Below are positions 1 to 11,220 of a stretch of 64,000 bases of DNA, one piece after another. The DNA is from Dioscorea cayenensis subsp. rotundata. Lineage: Eukaryota; Streptophyta; Magnoliopsida; Dioscoreales; Dioscoreaceae. Made by a program: the position numbers and the translations under genes. How positions within the stretch are numbered: the stretch's first letter is position 1; the number at the start of each line of letters is the position of its first letter. The notes beneath the pieces were generated by a model. It saw nothing but the letters and a program-made list of their open reading frames with translations. It had not been told where the DNA came from and searched no databases. Location of the stretch: positions 22,163,589 to 22,227,588 of the forward strand of contig NC_052486.1 of the NCBI RefSeq assembly GCF_009730915.1, written 5' to 3'.

Positions 1-407
1 ATGGTTAAATGATTTAGTCATTGCAATAAATTGTTTTTTTTTTATTTTTTTGTAAGTAAAAACAAAAAGATAAGAAAAACTAAAACACCAGACACAAAAT
101 CAAACTAAAAAATAGACCATTCAAGGATTCAATTAAAATTAAAAACCCATACTTCTCAGTTTTCATAGTGGACCAGTACTACTGAACTAAAAATTTAATA
201 ATAATCTCATTTTCTAATGCATATTTAAAAAAAAACCTTCAAAGAGCATAAGTGTAATTGTAATGTTGTACAAGGGGCATATCTGCAAAACTATTTTTAA
301 ATTTTTTTGAAAAATGAAATTATTAATACAACTTTAAGAAAACCATCCATCTTTATAAACATCTCTCCATAAAACACGTAATTATTTGTTATTTATAAAA
401 ATACATA
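1..407. other. AT-rich intergenic sequence
   Basis: I see no gene here. The stretch is AT-rich with several homopolymer runs and no reading frame that resembles a known protein. It ends at the TA target site of the Stowaway-like element that follows. Confidence 0.6.
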
Positions 408-674
408 CTCCTTCGTCCTTTCTTACTTGTCAAGTTTTGGAGTTCTTTTTTTATTTATCATATTAAAAATATTATATAATATTAAATATTTTTCCTAAAT
501 TTATCTTTTAATTAAATATATTTATATAATTTTCAATTAAATCATAATCAACTAAACATTAAATCATATATTTAAATAAACGTAAAAAATAATGAAATTT
601 TTTATAAAATATAAATAATTAATTTTTCTTAATCAGTGTGAAGAGGTCAAGTTGACAGAAAAAAAAGAACCGAG
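408..674. mobile_element. Stowaway-like MITE (Tc1/mariner type)
   Basis: A 267-bp AT-rich element begins CTCCTTCGTCCTTTCTTACT and its other end, read on the opposite strand, begins CTCGGTTCTTTTTTTTCTGT. Both ends continue into a related GTCAAGTT/GTCAACTT stretch. It is flanked by TA dinucleotides at 406-407 and 675-676. The ends resemble the CTCCCTCCGT terminus known from plant Stowaway MITEs. There is no coding capacity. It sits about 45 bp upstream of the promoter-like repeat cluster of the next gene. Confidence 0.7.
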
Positions 675-717
675 TATTAAATTATCAAATATTTTAAAAT
701 TTTAAAATTAAAAACAA

Positions 718-838
718 GGGAAACGTAATCATAGTCGTTTCCCATATAATGTCAACCCGTTTCCCATCAGTAATCAAGGGAAACGATCCCTTTCCCCTTG
801 ATGAACACCTTCGAAAACCCTAGAAACTGAAACCCTAA
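718..838 (+). promoter_or_regulatory. Promoter/5' leader cluster: four GGGAAACG boxes and two telo-boxes
   Basis: GGGAAACG occurs at 718-725 and 778-785, and its reverse complement CGTTTCCC at 736-743 and 758-765. That is four copies in 68 bp, arranged outward-inward-inward-outward. They are followed by AAACCCTA at 815-822 and AAACCCTAA at 830-838, the telo-box motif known from promoters of plant growth and translation genes. The start codon of the next gene is at 912. A regulatory role is inferred from position and repetition. Confidence 0.45.
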
Positions 839-864
839 TTCAATGGCGGCTTGATCTTATTGAT

Positions 865-907
865 CTCATATATATATATATAGATAGAGAGAGAGAGAGA
901 GAGAGAG
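865..907. repeat. Compound (TA)n-(GA)n microsatellite in the 5' leader
   Basis: A TA run passes directly into a GA run that ends only about five bases before the start codon at 912. In plants GA/CT tracts in 5' leaders can affect promoter strength. Here that role is only a possibility. Confidence 0.8.
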
Positions 908-911
908 GGGG

Positions 912-1794
912 ATGGAGGAGGCGAGAGGAGAAGGAAGAGGCGAAGGATGGTGGTGGTGGGCGGCGGCGAGCTCGGCGCAGTTGGTGGCGGGGATCACGGC
1001 GTACCGGCGAGGAAGCGGTGAAGGAGCAGTGATGCCCTTCAAGGCATTCTCCATTGCGACTCTCTTCGTTAGCGCCGGCGCTACGGCGGTCGCCGGAGCG
1101 CTTCAAGCCTCCGGCATCCATACGGTATATTTACCAAAATGCCATTTGGGTTTTTTTATTCAAATATATCTGGCTGAATTTTGTATTTACGTGTTACTCC
1201 CTGAACATTTCCATGGAACCCCTTGACATATTTTCATATTTTGAACATGGGACCTCTTTTTTTTTTTGGAAGTTTACCCATATAATATGTATAGACAATA
1301 TGATTTTTAGGAACGTACCCTGAATCTAGAGACGTAACCACAGCAACCAGATCACCCATCTAATAACTACTATTTCATTACTAACCTCTGTTAACCCCAC
1401 TTCTGGGGTTATATTTATAATAACAGAAACCTTTAGATGATAATCAAATGGTTTTTGTGGGACATCTCTAAATTTTTAAATCTAAAGATATTCTTAGATT
1501 ACCGGTCCTCATATATATATATATATATATATTATAAACATCAATATTTGTATATATCCTACTGTTAAAAACAAAGCACATTTTTCTCATTACCGTAGCG
1601 TAACATAATAGTAAAAATGATGATGAAACATGATAATTAAAACACTTTTAAGGGAATAATATATATTTATATGTGTGTGGCCCTTTTTATTGTGTAACTC
1701 ATGCTTGAGAATTGAACAGGTGGATGATATGAAAGAAGTTGGCTTGAGAATTCGGAGATGGATGATGACAGCAGCTACAAACAAACAAGACTAA
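912..1794 (+). CDS. Small conserved plant membrane protein, function unknown (95 aa)
   Basis: Two exons, 912-1124 and 1720-1794, join at a GT-AG intron in phase 0 and give 95 residues. Residues 13-16 are four tryptophans leading into a hydrophobic stretch to about residue 31. A second hydrophobic, Ala-rich stretch runs from about residue 43 to 67, and a basic tail contains RIRRW. I recognise the overall pattern (Trp cluster, MPFKAF, ALQASGIH, then a short amphipathic tail) as a plant-wide family of about 95 residues with no assigned role. Two membrane-spanning segments and an organelle or ER membrane location are inferred. The first exon is much more GC-rich than the second, as is common in monocots. 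The ATG at 912 is the first in frame after the GA tract. Exon structure is well supported; function is unknown. Confidence 0.75.
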
Positions 1795-2451
1795 AAAGGT
1801 AACTAACTGAGGCATATTTATGGAACTTTCTTGTAGATTTGAAAGGAGGAATTTAGATAACTTGGTTTTATGTCATTGAAGTCCCTGTTCTTGTTTTTGT
1901 CACCGGTTCTGAATCCTTTTTCAGATTTCTTATTTTCAATGTGTATGTACAAATATATTACTTTCAGGGGGGTAAATGAAAAACACAGCAGAAAAATGAT
2001 AATATTTCAATGTGTATCCATTTACCTTGATATTCATACAGTTGAAAATTCACAACTCAAGAAAAGTTGTTCAAAATGTTGATTACAACATGAGAAATTG
2101 GAACAATTTCTTTATATTTCTCACTAACAAATATGAATAACATATATCCAATCAAAAAGATCAGCAAAACTCCCTTCAAACATTCTTGTTTTTTTTTATA
2201 AATTGGCGGCAAGTATCTTTTTATTTTTATTGCATTACAAAACTTCTCAAAGTACAAACAAAGATAGAAAACCACTAAACTATATCTTGGTTTCTTCCCT
2301 TTACACATCTCTCTCAAATAAACCCGCAAAATAATAGAAAAATCACTCACTTATAATTTTCAATTTTCATAATAATAATAATAATAATAATCCATCTGTT
2401 TTCAGGGACCAAGCAATGGGCAAAACTATCAAGTTATACTATTTGAACAAC

Positions 2452-2482
<31 letters not shown>

Positions 2483-2888
2483 TTGTCAGAGAACATACCT
2501 GATTTTGTCATGGCATGAATTCTCACAATAAAGTTTACACTTTACAGGGATGCCAAAGACCAACAGACAAGTTTGATGCATAACTACCTTATTCTTCTAA
2601 GCACAATGATTGAATTTAACATTCATGAAGCAGAAATGCCAATGAAGTTTCATGTTCCAAACCATTATTTATCATAGGTATAAAAGAAAAGAATATCTAC
2701 ATTCAAGAGTTGATCTAAAGTTAATCAGCTAACAACTATTTCTACCCACAGAGAATCCCTGTCAAAATTTACAATATACAAACCCAAAACCAAAAAAGGA
2801 CATCGATTTGACATCGATTTTCTTAGTCAAATGAAAAACTTATTTATCTTACTAATTGTATAGATATCTGAATTTGAGATCAGAATCA
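1795..2888. other. Convergent intergenic region with AAT and CAT microsatellites
   Basis: This lies between the 3' ends of the small membrane protein gene (+) and the RhoGAP-like gene (-). It holds an (AAT)n run near 2370-2391 and a (CAT)n run near 2452-2481. No coding exon was found. The 3' untranslated regions of both genes are presumably here. Confidence 0.6.
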
Positions 2889-5800
2889 TCACCAGACGGT
2901 CTCATTTGCGTCGGTGAAGATGGCATTGTGATGTTGGATGAGGCAGAGAATAACCTCGATTGCACCATAATCAAGCGGGAATCCATCGTCCAGTGGAATT
3001 TGAGAAGATGCATTATCATTACCGTCATCGTCATCTGCAATTGTAAATTAACAGAGAGTCAGAACAATGATAATTTTTTTTAAGTGTTGCAGTAATAAGA
3101 TATAAGAATTTCGGCTCCTCCAAAACTAGATCTCCTGATAACATACATAGCACAAAGTGTTTAAGAACAAAGGAATACCATATTCCATCTGAGAATGGGA
3201 AAACAATATTACATGAACCAAATATTACAAATTACACCAACAATTATAATACACTGATTACTTCGGAAAATAAAATCTCCTAGAATAATAGTATAACCAA
3301 ACAAAAAAGATTATTTTCAAATAAAAATAAGACAGAATAAATGTGCATTCTCTTATTATATATCAACAAAAAAAAACAAAGATTTAAAATTTTCACATGG
3401 TTTCTCTGTTTCCAAGTATCAATATTTCTCTGTTTCTAAGTATTGTCATTTTGAAGTTAAATTGTTCAATCCTCCTTGATGTGAACCAATAAGAAATAAT
3501 CCTAGACAAGGTATAGAGTGGAAAATACACAAATGGCTACAAGAAATAGAAGATTCACCTAGTTTTGCAAGAAAGGCATCAGAAGGCTAATGAAAGTAAA
3601 AAAATGTTTGAGACAATTGCTTGTATGTCCCTATAAAAGTGGGTAATTGCCAATATGCCTTCATAAAAATCATAATTTTCTTGTATACACCTATAGTTAA
3701 AAGTAAACATAAAAGTTCTATAAACAGAGATATCCACCCTTCAGCTCTATCTTTTCTTAGACAAGTTTTTAATAAATTCTTTAGTTGACTTCTCATCAAA
3801 GAGGTTTCTAAACAAAAATAACAATGTTTAGTAGGGATATAAAAGCAAAGATGGTTTTTCAAAAAGGGAATATAAGCAATTAGCCATTCTTATAGGGGGC
3901 AAAAAAGCCCAAATGTTTCAATTTCAACATTGGTGCAACTAGGGTAGTAAATTATGTTGAACTCACCCAAAAGGTCCTTCCATGCATCATTACTGGATGA
4001 TAGATCTATAGTACGAGACGGCGTTTTTGATGAATAACTGAGATGACTGCGAAGAGCTGTCCCTGGATCATCTTTCTGCCACATGATTACCGGGGCTAGT
4101 TCCACAGCAAGGCTATGAGCATCCATCTATATGCAAATTGAAAGATCAAATGGCTTCAGATGATCTATAAATTAACTCGCATATTAAATATAAATCAACA
4201 GAATTAACATAAGGAAAAGAGCAAATCAGTTGTATTTGTTGAGTTAAACAAGAGGAGCAAAATCCGATAGTTCAATATTAGAGGATAGCACACACCAGCA
4301 CAGCATCCAAATTTATCGGACAGTTAATGAATGTAGTGGCTTTTCTTTTCTTTTCTTCGTCTTTTTATTTTTTTGGGCAACTATTTGACGTTCGGAATGC
4401 ATTCTGGTGCATCACCGGCATGAGAAGACCCATGGACAAAATATACAAAAGGCCAAAACAGAGAGCCAACAGTTTTGCAATCAAGGGTAAAATTTTCCTC
4501 TGGAGCAGCTAATTCTTAAAAAGAAAGTACTAAGATAATCAATTTTGCAGAAGTTCACAACAAAGTCAACGCTTTGAGTTGAATGTTAATCAAGATTTCA
4601 TGTTTTGAACTTGACTTGAAGGATTGCAGATTCCCAGGACTAGTTTTAGGATTTTTGCAAAATAAAGAAAAAGTGGACCAATTATGAAAGAGGTTTATAT
4701 GTGGGAAATATGTAAAAACAGAAGTAGTGAAAAACAAGCATAACAAGATGAATTCAGAGCAACCAAAATTAAGTTTAATAGGTTCCCTTCCGACAATGAT
4801 ACTACATGTCTTATGCCTTCTAATTGTTGCGCATGAACAAGACCTGCTTACAATCGATGACCAACCCAAATTATTCAAGACACAGAATACATAAAATACA
4901 TACACAAACATGACATAGAAATCAGATCTGGAGGACATATAATAGAATTTAACAAGAAAAACAATTTACCTTGTTAAGAGATGATTTCTGGCTCACGCGG
5001 AGCAAAAGAGCTGTGATGAACTCAAGTGTACTGTAACTAACATTTGGAAGCTTCTTCAATATATTTCTCATCTCATTTATGCTATTCCTTGCATCTCTAA
5101 TTTCATGATAGATCTCAAACGTAGTTAGTGGCTCAGGAAGGCTAGCAAGATAACCCTTCATTAATGCTGCCACATCAACTGCATTTACTCCCTCAGGTAA
5201 AGATGCATTCCAATCTGTAACAAAAAAAATAAGACTGAGAGAATTTCATTTCCTTTATGAAATTAAATTTACTTGATCATTGCAAAAATGCTACCTTGGT
5301 TGTATAGTGAAATTAACTGCCGAATAACTTTACTGTCTCCTTCCAACTTGAATATGAGTTCAGTGTGTAATCCTAACAAGACAAATGTACTCAGTAATCT
5401 AATCTCTATAAACAAGATAAATTTGTAGTTCCCTGATGTATCACATCTAACATTACCTGATCTGATGAGATAATTGGCACATTTGACCAAGACTTCTGGA
5501 ATAGGCCTGGTAGAATGTTGTCTTTGTACTGTAGCTTCAATAGGTAAACCGAATACTGAGGAAGTTTAAAAAAAAGGTTGGTTAATCCCTAGTAATGCAC
5601 ATGTTCATTATCGTGTAATAAAAATAAACATGTTGGATAAGGTGGGAAAGTAAAACAAATATAAGAAATCAGCAGCATTTTTGAAGTTTTGTCAAGTACA
5701 GAGGATCAGGCAAATCATCAGTTTTGGACTGTGTGCGCCCTCATTTGTTCTCTACCACTTTCAATTAAATTTATCTGCACTGACATGCTTTGAAATTAAA

Positions 5801-7387
5801 TGATAGATGAACTTGAATATCCTTATCTCTACAACATTTTTTGTAATCAACTGTAGTCTGTAGTAAGTGAATAGCACACAAATAAATGTTGCCTAAATTG
5901 ATTCAAGATCTCTAATAAGAACAAATATGATTCCAGAAGTGGGAAAACTTGACTCAACAAATATGATTCCAGAAGTGGGAAAACTTGACTCACCATCACT
6001 ACTTGCCACTCCCTGCGAAATCCAAAGTAAAGTAAGATACTGCAAGCCCATACTAAAACGAACAGACTAGTTTTCCATTCTTTATTAGAATCACATACCT
6101 TTTGCCATCGTTCAATGTTGTTTAGAATAACCTTACTTTTATCAGCAGTTTTCTTTGCCGCCTGATGGAAATGAAAAGATACAGTATATCTTGGTCAATG
6201 TGTTCTACAAGAAATACATACTACAGAGGAGGGAAAAGAGAAACAAGAGATTAAGAATGATGATACATAAAGAAAAATAAGTCCTAGTCTTTTCTACATC
6301 TTGACTTGAAAAACAAGAAATAATATTGAGCAATAAGGATAACAAATATGATTTTCACATGAGGTGATCTCCAATGAAATAATTGTTTAGATGTATAGTA
6401 TATAGAAATAGTCCACACCAACGGAACGTCACAAGGACAAACATTTAAACTTCTTTGCATTAAATTCTTAGTAAAAACTAGGAACTTAAAGGAAAATTCA
6501 TAGAACTCCAGCTTGTTATAGGCAGGTATAATCCTAGGAAAAGAATTCTTATTTACAAATTAATGGTTTCCACTGTAAAACAAAACTTCTCCAACTTAGT
6601 TATTGTATGCAAATGGCATGTCAGAAAACATAGAAAAGTTGTGCACTAAACCAGGCATAGAATCTATGTTTACATCATTGAATAACAATGTGTTAGTGAA
6701 TTAAAATTTTATTCATCTTCGGAGGATTTTTTCAGTTCAAACCTCATCTGGCAATACCAATGTCCAAAGCGAGATTTGTTTTCTTTCTCTAAGGGTGTTG
6801 TTTAATGCAGAATTAACAGGACAGGTATAGGCAGCTAGGAAAATGGATACTCAATCAGCACATAGCCAAAGTAAAATTGCAACTCATAAATAACACTTAA
6901 ATGACAAAAACTACTTGAGAGAAATCAAATAACTGATGATATTGCCAAAACAGGGGTATTACCTCCTCAACTTTCATCTTCCCCACAACCACCTTCTCTT
7001 TTGTCTCCGAAATACCCTTCCTAAAAAACAAGCCAGTGGTAGCAGCAGCGGAGAGCAGCCGTTCTTGCATAGTGTCTCTTGGAGGTGGTGGTGAACGCTG
7101 CTCTCTGGCTTCCCGAAATAAGGCCCAACGACTCTTCACCATAGAACCAACCTTCTCCGCAGCATCTACAACATTCTCACCAGCATCCTTGGCCACATCC
7201 CCAACAAAGGACCCAGCTGACTGCCCAGCTTGTTTCAGCTTCACTCCTACTCCAAAAAAGTTTTTGTCTAGCAAGATGAAAAGATTAATCTAAATAAGAA
7301 AACTCTAAACATTTTGCATGAATTACCTGATGACGAGAAAAAACCATTGGCCTTCTCACGCCACTGAGGTGAGACGGCGGAAGGCAT
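2889..7387 (-). CDS. RhoGAP-domain protein, At5g61530-like, with degenerate catalytic site (384 aa)
   Basis: Nine exons on the minus strand: 7327-7387, 6963-7246, 6099-6161, 5994-6012, 5457-5555, 5295-5372, 4970-5214, 3967-4126, 2889-3034. All junctions are GT-AG and in phase, giving 384 residues. The N-terminal part (MPSAVSPQW, then GVKLKQAG, SAAATTGLFFRKG, KEKVVVGKMKVEE) and the RhoGAP part (VKCANYLIRSG, LPEPLTTFE, TALLLRVSQKSSLNK) match, from memory, the uncharacterised Arabidopsis Rho GTPase-activating protein At5g61530 (about 376 aa). The RhoGAP fold spans about residues 143-380. In classic RhoGAPs the arginine finger lies in GIFR and a helper asparagine in GPN. Here these positions are Lys184 (IFKLEG) and Val296 (APVIMW), while the stabilising lysine is kept (Lys221, MKGYL). 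GTPase stimulation is therefore doubtful, and binding or scaffolding is possible. Exon 4 is only 19 nt. Confidence 0.9.
5921..5992. repeat. Perfect 36-bp tandem duplication beside a splice donor
   Basis: The units 5921-5956 and 5957-5992 are identical. On the gene (minus) strand the duplication begins at the T of the GT donor of the 19-nt exon 4, so it lies in the first bases of intron 4. The distal copy reads TTGAGTC where the true donor reads GTGAGTC, so the donor itself was not duplicated. Perfect identity points to a recent event. Confidence 0.9.
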
Positions 7388-8360
7388 CTGAGTTGAGGGT
7401 GATTACTGATTTCTACGTAGAAAGAACCCAAAAACTGAAAGGATTGAATAGCTATAGAAATCAAGTCAATCATGCTTATGAATTCAAAGTTCACATCTTT
7501 TTAGAATTCAGTAAACGATAAACCCTAGAACCATTGCATAAATATAGAATTGAAAGCATTTGATCGACCAACAACTCACATTAAAAACAAACATAGCGCA
7601 AAATTCAAATTTCGGAAAGTTTACTTCCAATCTAATTCAATGGCCAATAAGAGGTAATGATCATCCAATCAAACAAGCATAAAATTCGATCATAGAGAAC
7701 TAAAAGTAAACATAAACCATGATATCAAAGAATCAATCATAAGCGACCTAAAAAGAACTTAAAATCAACCAAAAAAACAACATTGATTCAGTTTTCAATA
7801 AGAAAATCAATGAAAACCATCAATTTGATTCAAATCATCGCAACACGAACTTAAAAAACATCCAAGATTGACTTTTTGCAGAGAAAACAAATCAAAAACA
7901 ACTGAAACTCTAGATTATAAATCCTTAAAAAACCAAAATAAAAAGAATCAAGATCACCTTCGAGTTCTTTACTTTGATTCAACGCTCGATGAGAGCGAAA
8001 CAATGGAAAAACGAAGCTCTCGTTGCGTCGCAACCAGAGAGTTCGAAGAAGAAGAAGTTTCCAGCGAATAATATAACGCCACCTGGCAAATGAAAACTTA
8101 AATATGTTGGATTTTTATCGAAATAACCTTAACTTATATTTATTTTACAGATTCCCCTCCTTTACTTTTAAATTAACTTTTTTTGTTGCTCTTTAAAAGC
8201 AAAAAAAAACTTTATTTAGTAGTCTTTGTTTAACTTTTTTTATATAATTAAATATATTTAATATTTTAAAATTCACAGATGAGAAGAAATCAATTTTTTA
8301 AAAGTTGTTTATAAGTATTGGACAAATTATTAATTTACTTTATTAGACTTACTTGGTTAA
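7388..8360. other. 5' region of the RhoGAP-like gene
   Basis: No coding exon is visible. The stretch at about 7960-8070 is less AT-rich on the gene strand and may be a 5' untranslated exon, with 7388-7960 a leader intron. This is inferred from base composition only. Confidence 0.3.
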
Positions 8361-8733
8361 ATGTAATGGTTTTTAAAAATATTACATATTTACTTAAATT
8401 ATACGTGTTTTGGGATTATTCTACAAAATATCTAGCGTTGAGTGGAAAAAGCAGTAAAAAAATTTTTCCCGTTTTCGACTTTTTTTATTTTTATTTTAAA
8501 AATTATGAAAAGCTGGAGAAACTCTCCTGTTTTCATAATTTTTAAAAATTTTTATTAAAAAGCACATATACTCTTTTTGTCCTTGATTGATGTTTTTTTG
8601 GAAAAAAACTGAAAAAGCCAGACAAAAAAACAGAGAATCAAAAAATTTAAAAGATAAGTTCCTCAAGTCATCACTCCTTGACTTTTTCACCCATGCTTTT
8701 TATTAAAAAAACAAAAAAATAAAAAAACACTAA

Positions 8734-9523
8734 CCCCTGTTTGGTTCGGAGGGGAGGGAGGAGGGTGAGGGAGTGAGGGGAGAGGAGTATGGAGGGTTTG
8801 AGAAAAATATTGTGTTTGGTTCAGTGGAAGGGTGTGGAGGAGTAGTTTATTTTTTGTTTAGTTGAAAAGAGGAGTGGGAGGAGAGAGAAAGAGTGTAATG
8901 TGTATTTGATTATTTTGCCCTTGTACTGATAAAATAGGTAATAATATATATAATAATCAATTGTAAAATAATAATAATAACACAATATATAATATATGAT
9001 AAACATTATAAAAACACACACGATAATTAGGGAAAAAAATATTTATTTGAAAAAAATTATGAGGGAGTCATAACATCTTGATTATAATTGACAAATATTG
9101 GTTAAAAATGTGAACACCGATGATCGTTTCAAACATACACTATTTTTTTGTCATATTTATTCATAAACTTAAAAATGGTGAAAAACATACTTTGGAAAGC
9201 ATCACCCTATTTTTTTCATATTTAACAAAAAAATTATGCTCATGATAAACATATTCGCAATCCCAAACAAAGCAATCACTATGATACTGATAGGAATTCT
9301 ACATATAGGGTGAAGGGCGTTAATGATATTTTGCATTATTTAAAAAAATAAAAAAACAATAAACATCCACTCCACCAAAAGACCCCAATTTGGGGGAGTG
9401 GATTATGAGTGAGGAGGGTGAGGCGCCTCCTCACCCCCTCTCACCCCGCTTCACTCCTCAACCAAACAACACCCACACCCCCAACACCCCTCACCCTCCT
9501 CCCTCCCCCAACCAAACAAAGCC
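8734..9523. mobile_element. Tourist/PIF-Harbinger-like MITE, 790 bp
   Basis: The left end reads CCCCTGTTTGGTTCGGAGGG and the right end, reverse complemented, reads GGCTTTGTTTGGTTGGGGGA. Both continue into GGGAGGAGGGTGAGGG. TAA flanks the element at 8731-8733 and 9524-9526, the three-base target duplication typical of PIF/Harbinger and Tourist elements. The G-rich and C-rich ends are complementary over about 40 bp. The interior is AT-rich with no coding capacity. Confidence 0.75.
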
Positions 9524-9526
9524 TAA

Positions 9527-10180
9527 AGGGGCGTTTGGATCACGGATTGAGGGCTTGGGAATGGGAATCTCATTCCCGAAAGCCGCTTATGTCGAGGGAA
9601 AGGCGTGAGGTTGCTCCATGCATGGGAAAAAGGATTACTCTGGGAGGCATCCTAATCCACCCAAAAATGGGAGAAGTATGCCTTTAGTTATAAAATTACT
9701 AATATACCCCTAGCATATATAATTACATATTTATATATTTAGCTTTATTTATTAAAATAATTTAATTAAATTATTTTGGGGAAATTAAAATTAAAATAAA
9801 TAAAATTTAATTAATTTAATTAAACGTATTTAATGATATTAACTAATTTAATAAATATATAATTGTTAAATAAATTATTAAGATTAATTATATAATTATA
9901 ATATATTGAAATATACATTTATATTGTAAAAATAATTAATAATAAATAATGTTAAATATTTTCATTAAACATAATCCATTGTTTTATATAATATCATACT
10001 ATTTACATACAAGGGTATTGATGTAATTTTACTACATCCTACCTTTTCAATTTTTTTATTCCCAATCCTTATTCCCTTAAACCAAACGCATTATTCTCAT
10101 TCCCCTTATTTTCATTCACATTCCTCTCTTTTTTTAATTCCCCCTATTCCCATTCCTATTCCGCAATCCAAACGGGCCCT
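9527..10180. mobile_element. Second MITE, directly abutting the first (GTTTGGAT termini)
   Basis: The left terminus AGGGGCGTTTGGATCACGGA pairs with the right terminus, which on the opposite strand reads AGGGCCCGTTTGGATTGCGG. Both then run into GGAATGGGAAT-type sequence. The interior is AT-rich and non-coding. It starts one base after the TAA target site of the previous element. I could not find a clear target duplication, so the superfamily is left open. Confidence 0.6.
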
Positions 10181-10275
10181 GAGTAACAGCCTTTAGTAAC
10201 GGATATAAATTTATCCGTTGATTTATTTTATTATTAATATTTTTTATATAATTCCCACTTCCCACTTCCCACTTC

Positions 10276-10890
10276 ATACTGACTAGTGGAGGTTTGAGTG
10301 ACCTACTTTGTACTAATTACTGACCAATGCAGGTTTGACTGACCTACTTTGTGTTAAGTACTGACCGGTGCAAGTTTGACCGTCTTACTTTGTGTTAATT
10401 ACTTACCGGTGCAAGTTTGACCGACATACTTTGTACTAATTACTGCAAGTTTGACTGTCCTATTTTGTGCTAATTACTGATCAGTGTAGGTTTGACCAAC
10501 TTTACTTTGAACTAATTCTTGACCGATTCTGCAAGTTTGGAAGCGTACTTTGTGCTAATCAGCGGCGGTGCGAGGTTTGGCCAGTCCTATTTTATCCTAA
10601 TTAATTACGATACAAGTTTGACCGAACTACTTTTATACCAATTCTTGGCCGGTGCGAGTTTAACAGACCTACTTTGTGCTAAAGTCTTGACGAGTGCTTA
10701 GATCTTGGTCATGCACTTTTTCATTGTCCTACTTTGTGGTAATTATTAACCAGTGCATGTTTGACAGTCATACTTTGTGCTAATTACTAACGGTGTAGGT
10801 TTCACCGTCCTACTTTATACTAACTACTTACCATTGTAGATTTAACCATCCTATTTTGTATTAATTAATTACCGGTGCAACTTTGACCAT
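10276..10890. repeat. Degenerate minisatellite, period about 41 bp
   Basis: About fifteen diverged copies of a unit contain GGTGCAAGTTTGACCG, then CTACTTTGTGCTAATTACT, in direct tandem. Unit length is mostly near 41 bp with some shorter and some longer copies, and one region (about 10685-10735) is disrupted. The copies carry many substitutions and no long open frame. It sits inside the 8360-11220 inverted repeat. Confidence 0.8.
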
Positions 10891-11220
10891 TTTATTTCTA
10901 ATATTTTTCGAAATTCATAGTTTTTTTTAAAATAAAAGGTTAATATATACATATATATCAACCATTATTTTTTAATTAAAAAATTAATTATATAAAAAGA
11001 ATTCTTTTAAGACATAACTGCCAGCAGCTACATCAGTTTTTTTTTAATTAAAAAAAATAAAAACAGGAAAAACTCTCCAGTTTTCTATATTTTAAAATAA
11101 AAAAATAAAAAAAAAAGTTGAAAATGGGGAAAATTTTACCGTTTTCCACCAAATAATCCCAAACATGCGTAATTTAGTAAATATTTTTTTTTGTAATATT
11201 TTAAAAAAAATCATCATGTA

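Larger units (their letters stand above)
8360..11220. repeat. Large inverted repeat flanking a MITE and minisatellite cluster
   Basis: The left arm, about 8368-8560, is matched in reverse complement by about 11055-11215. Shared blocks, in order, are an AAATATTAC tract, a GTTTGGGATTATT-like block, a GGAAAA...GTAAAA...TTTTCCC block and CTGGAGA...CCTGTTTT. The arms are diverged and enclose about 2.5 kb. Inside are two MITEs (8734-9523 and 9527-10180) and the 10276-10890 minisatellite. The arms may be long terminal inverted repeats of an old foldback or non-autonomous DNA transposon. No target duplication or transposase could be recognised. Confidence 0.55.

Noticed and set aside
840..1121. Minus-strand frame of 93 codons with poly-Ser/Leu from the GA/TA tract
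   Set aside because: It is antisense to the first exon of the small membrane protein, whose two-exon structure is coherent. The GC-rich exon simply leaves other frames open.
2452..2481. CAT repeat read as a poly-histidine protein segment
   Set aside because: It lies in a non-coding interval between convergent genes with no exon around it. It is a simple microsatellite.
10276..10890. Tandem 41-bp units considered as a CRISPR-like array
   Set aside because: The units are contiguous and diverged throughout, with no constant repeat alternating with unique spacers, and this is a plant nuclear locus.
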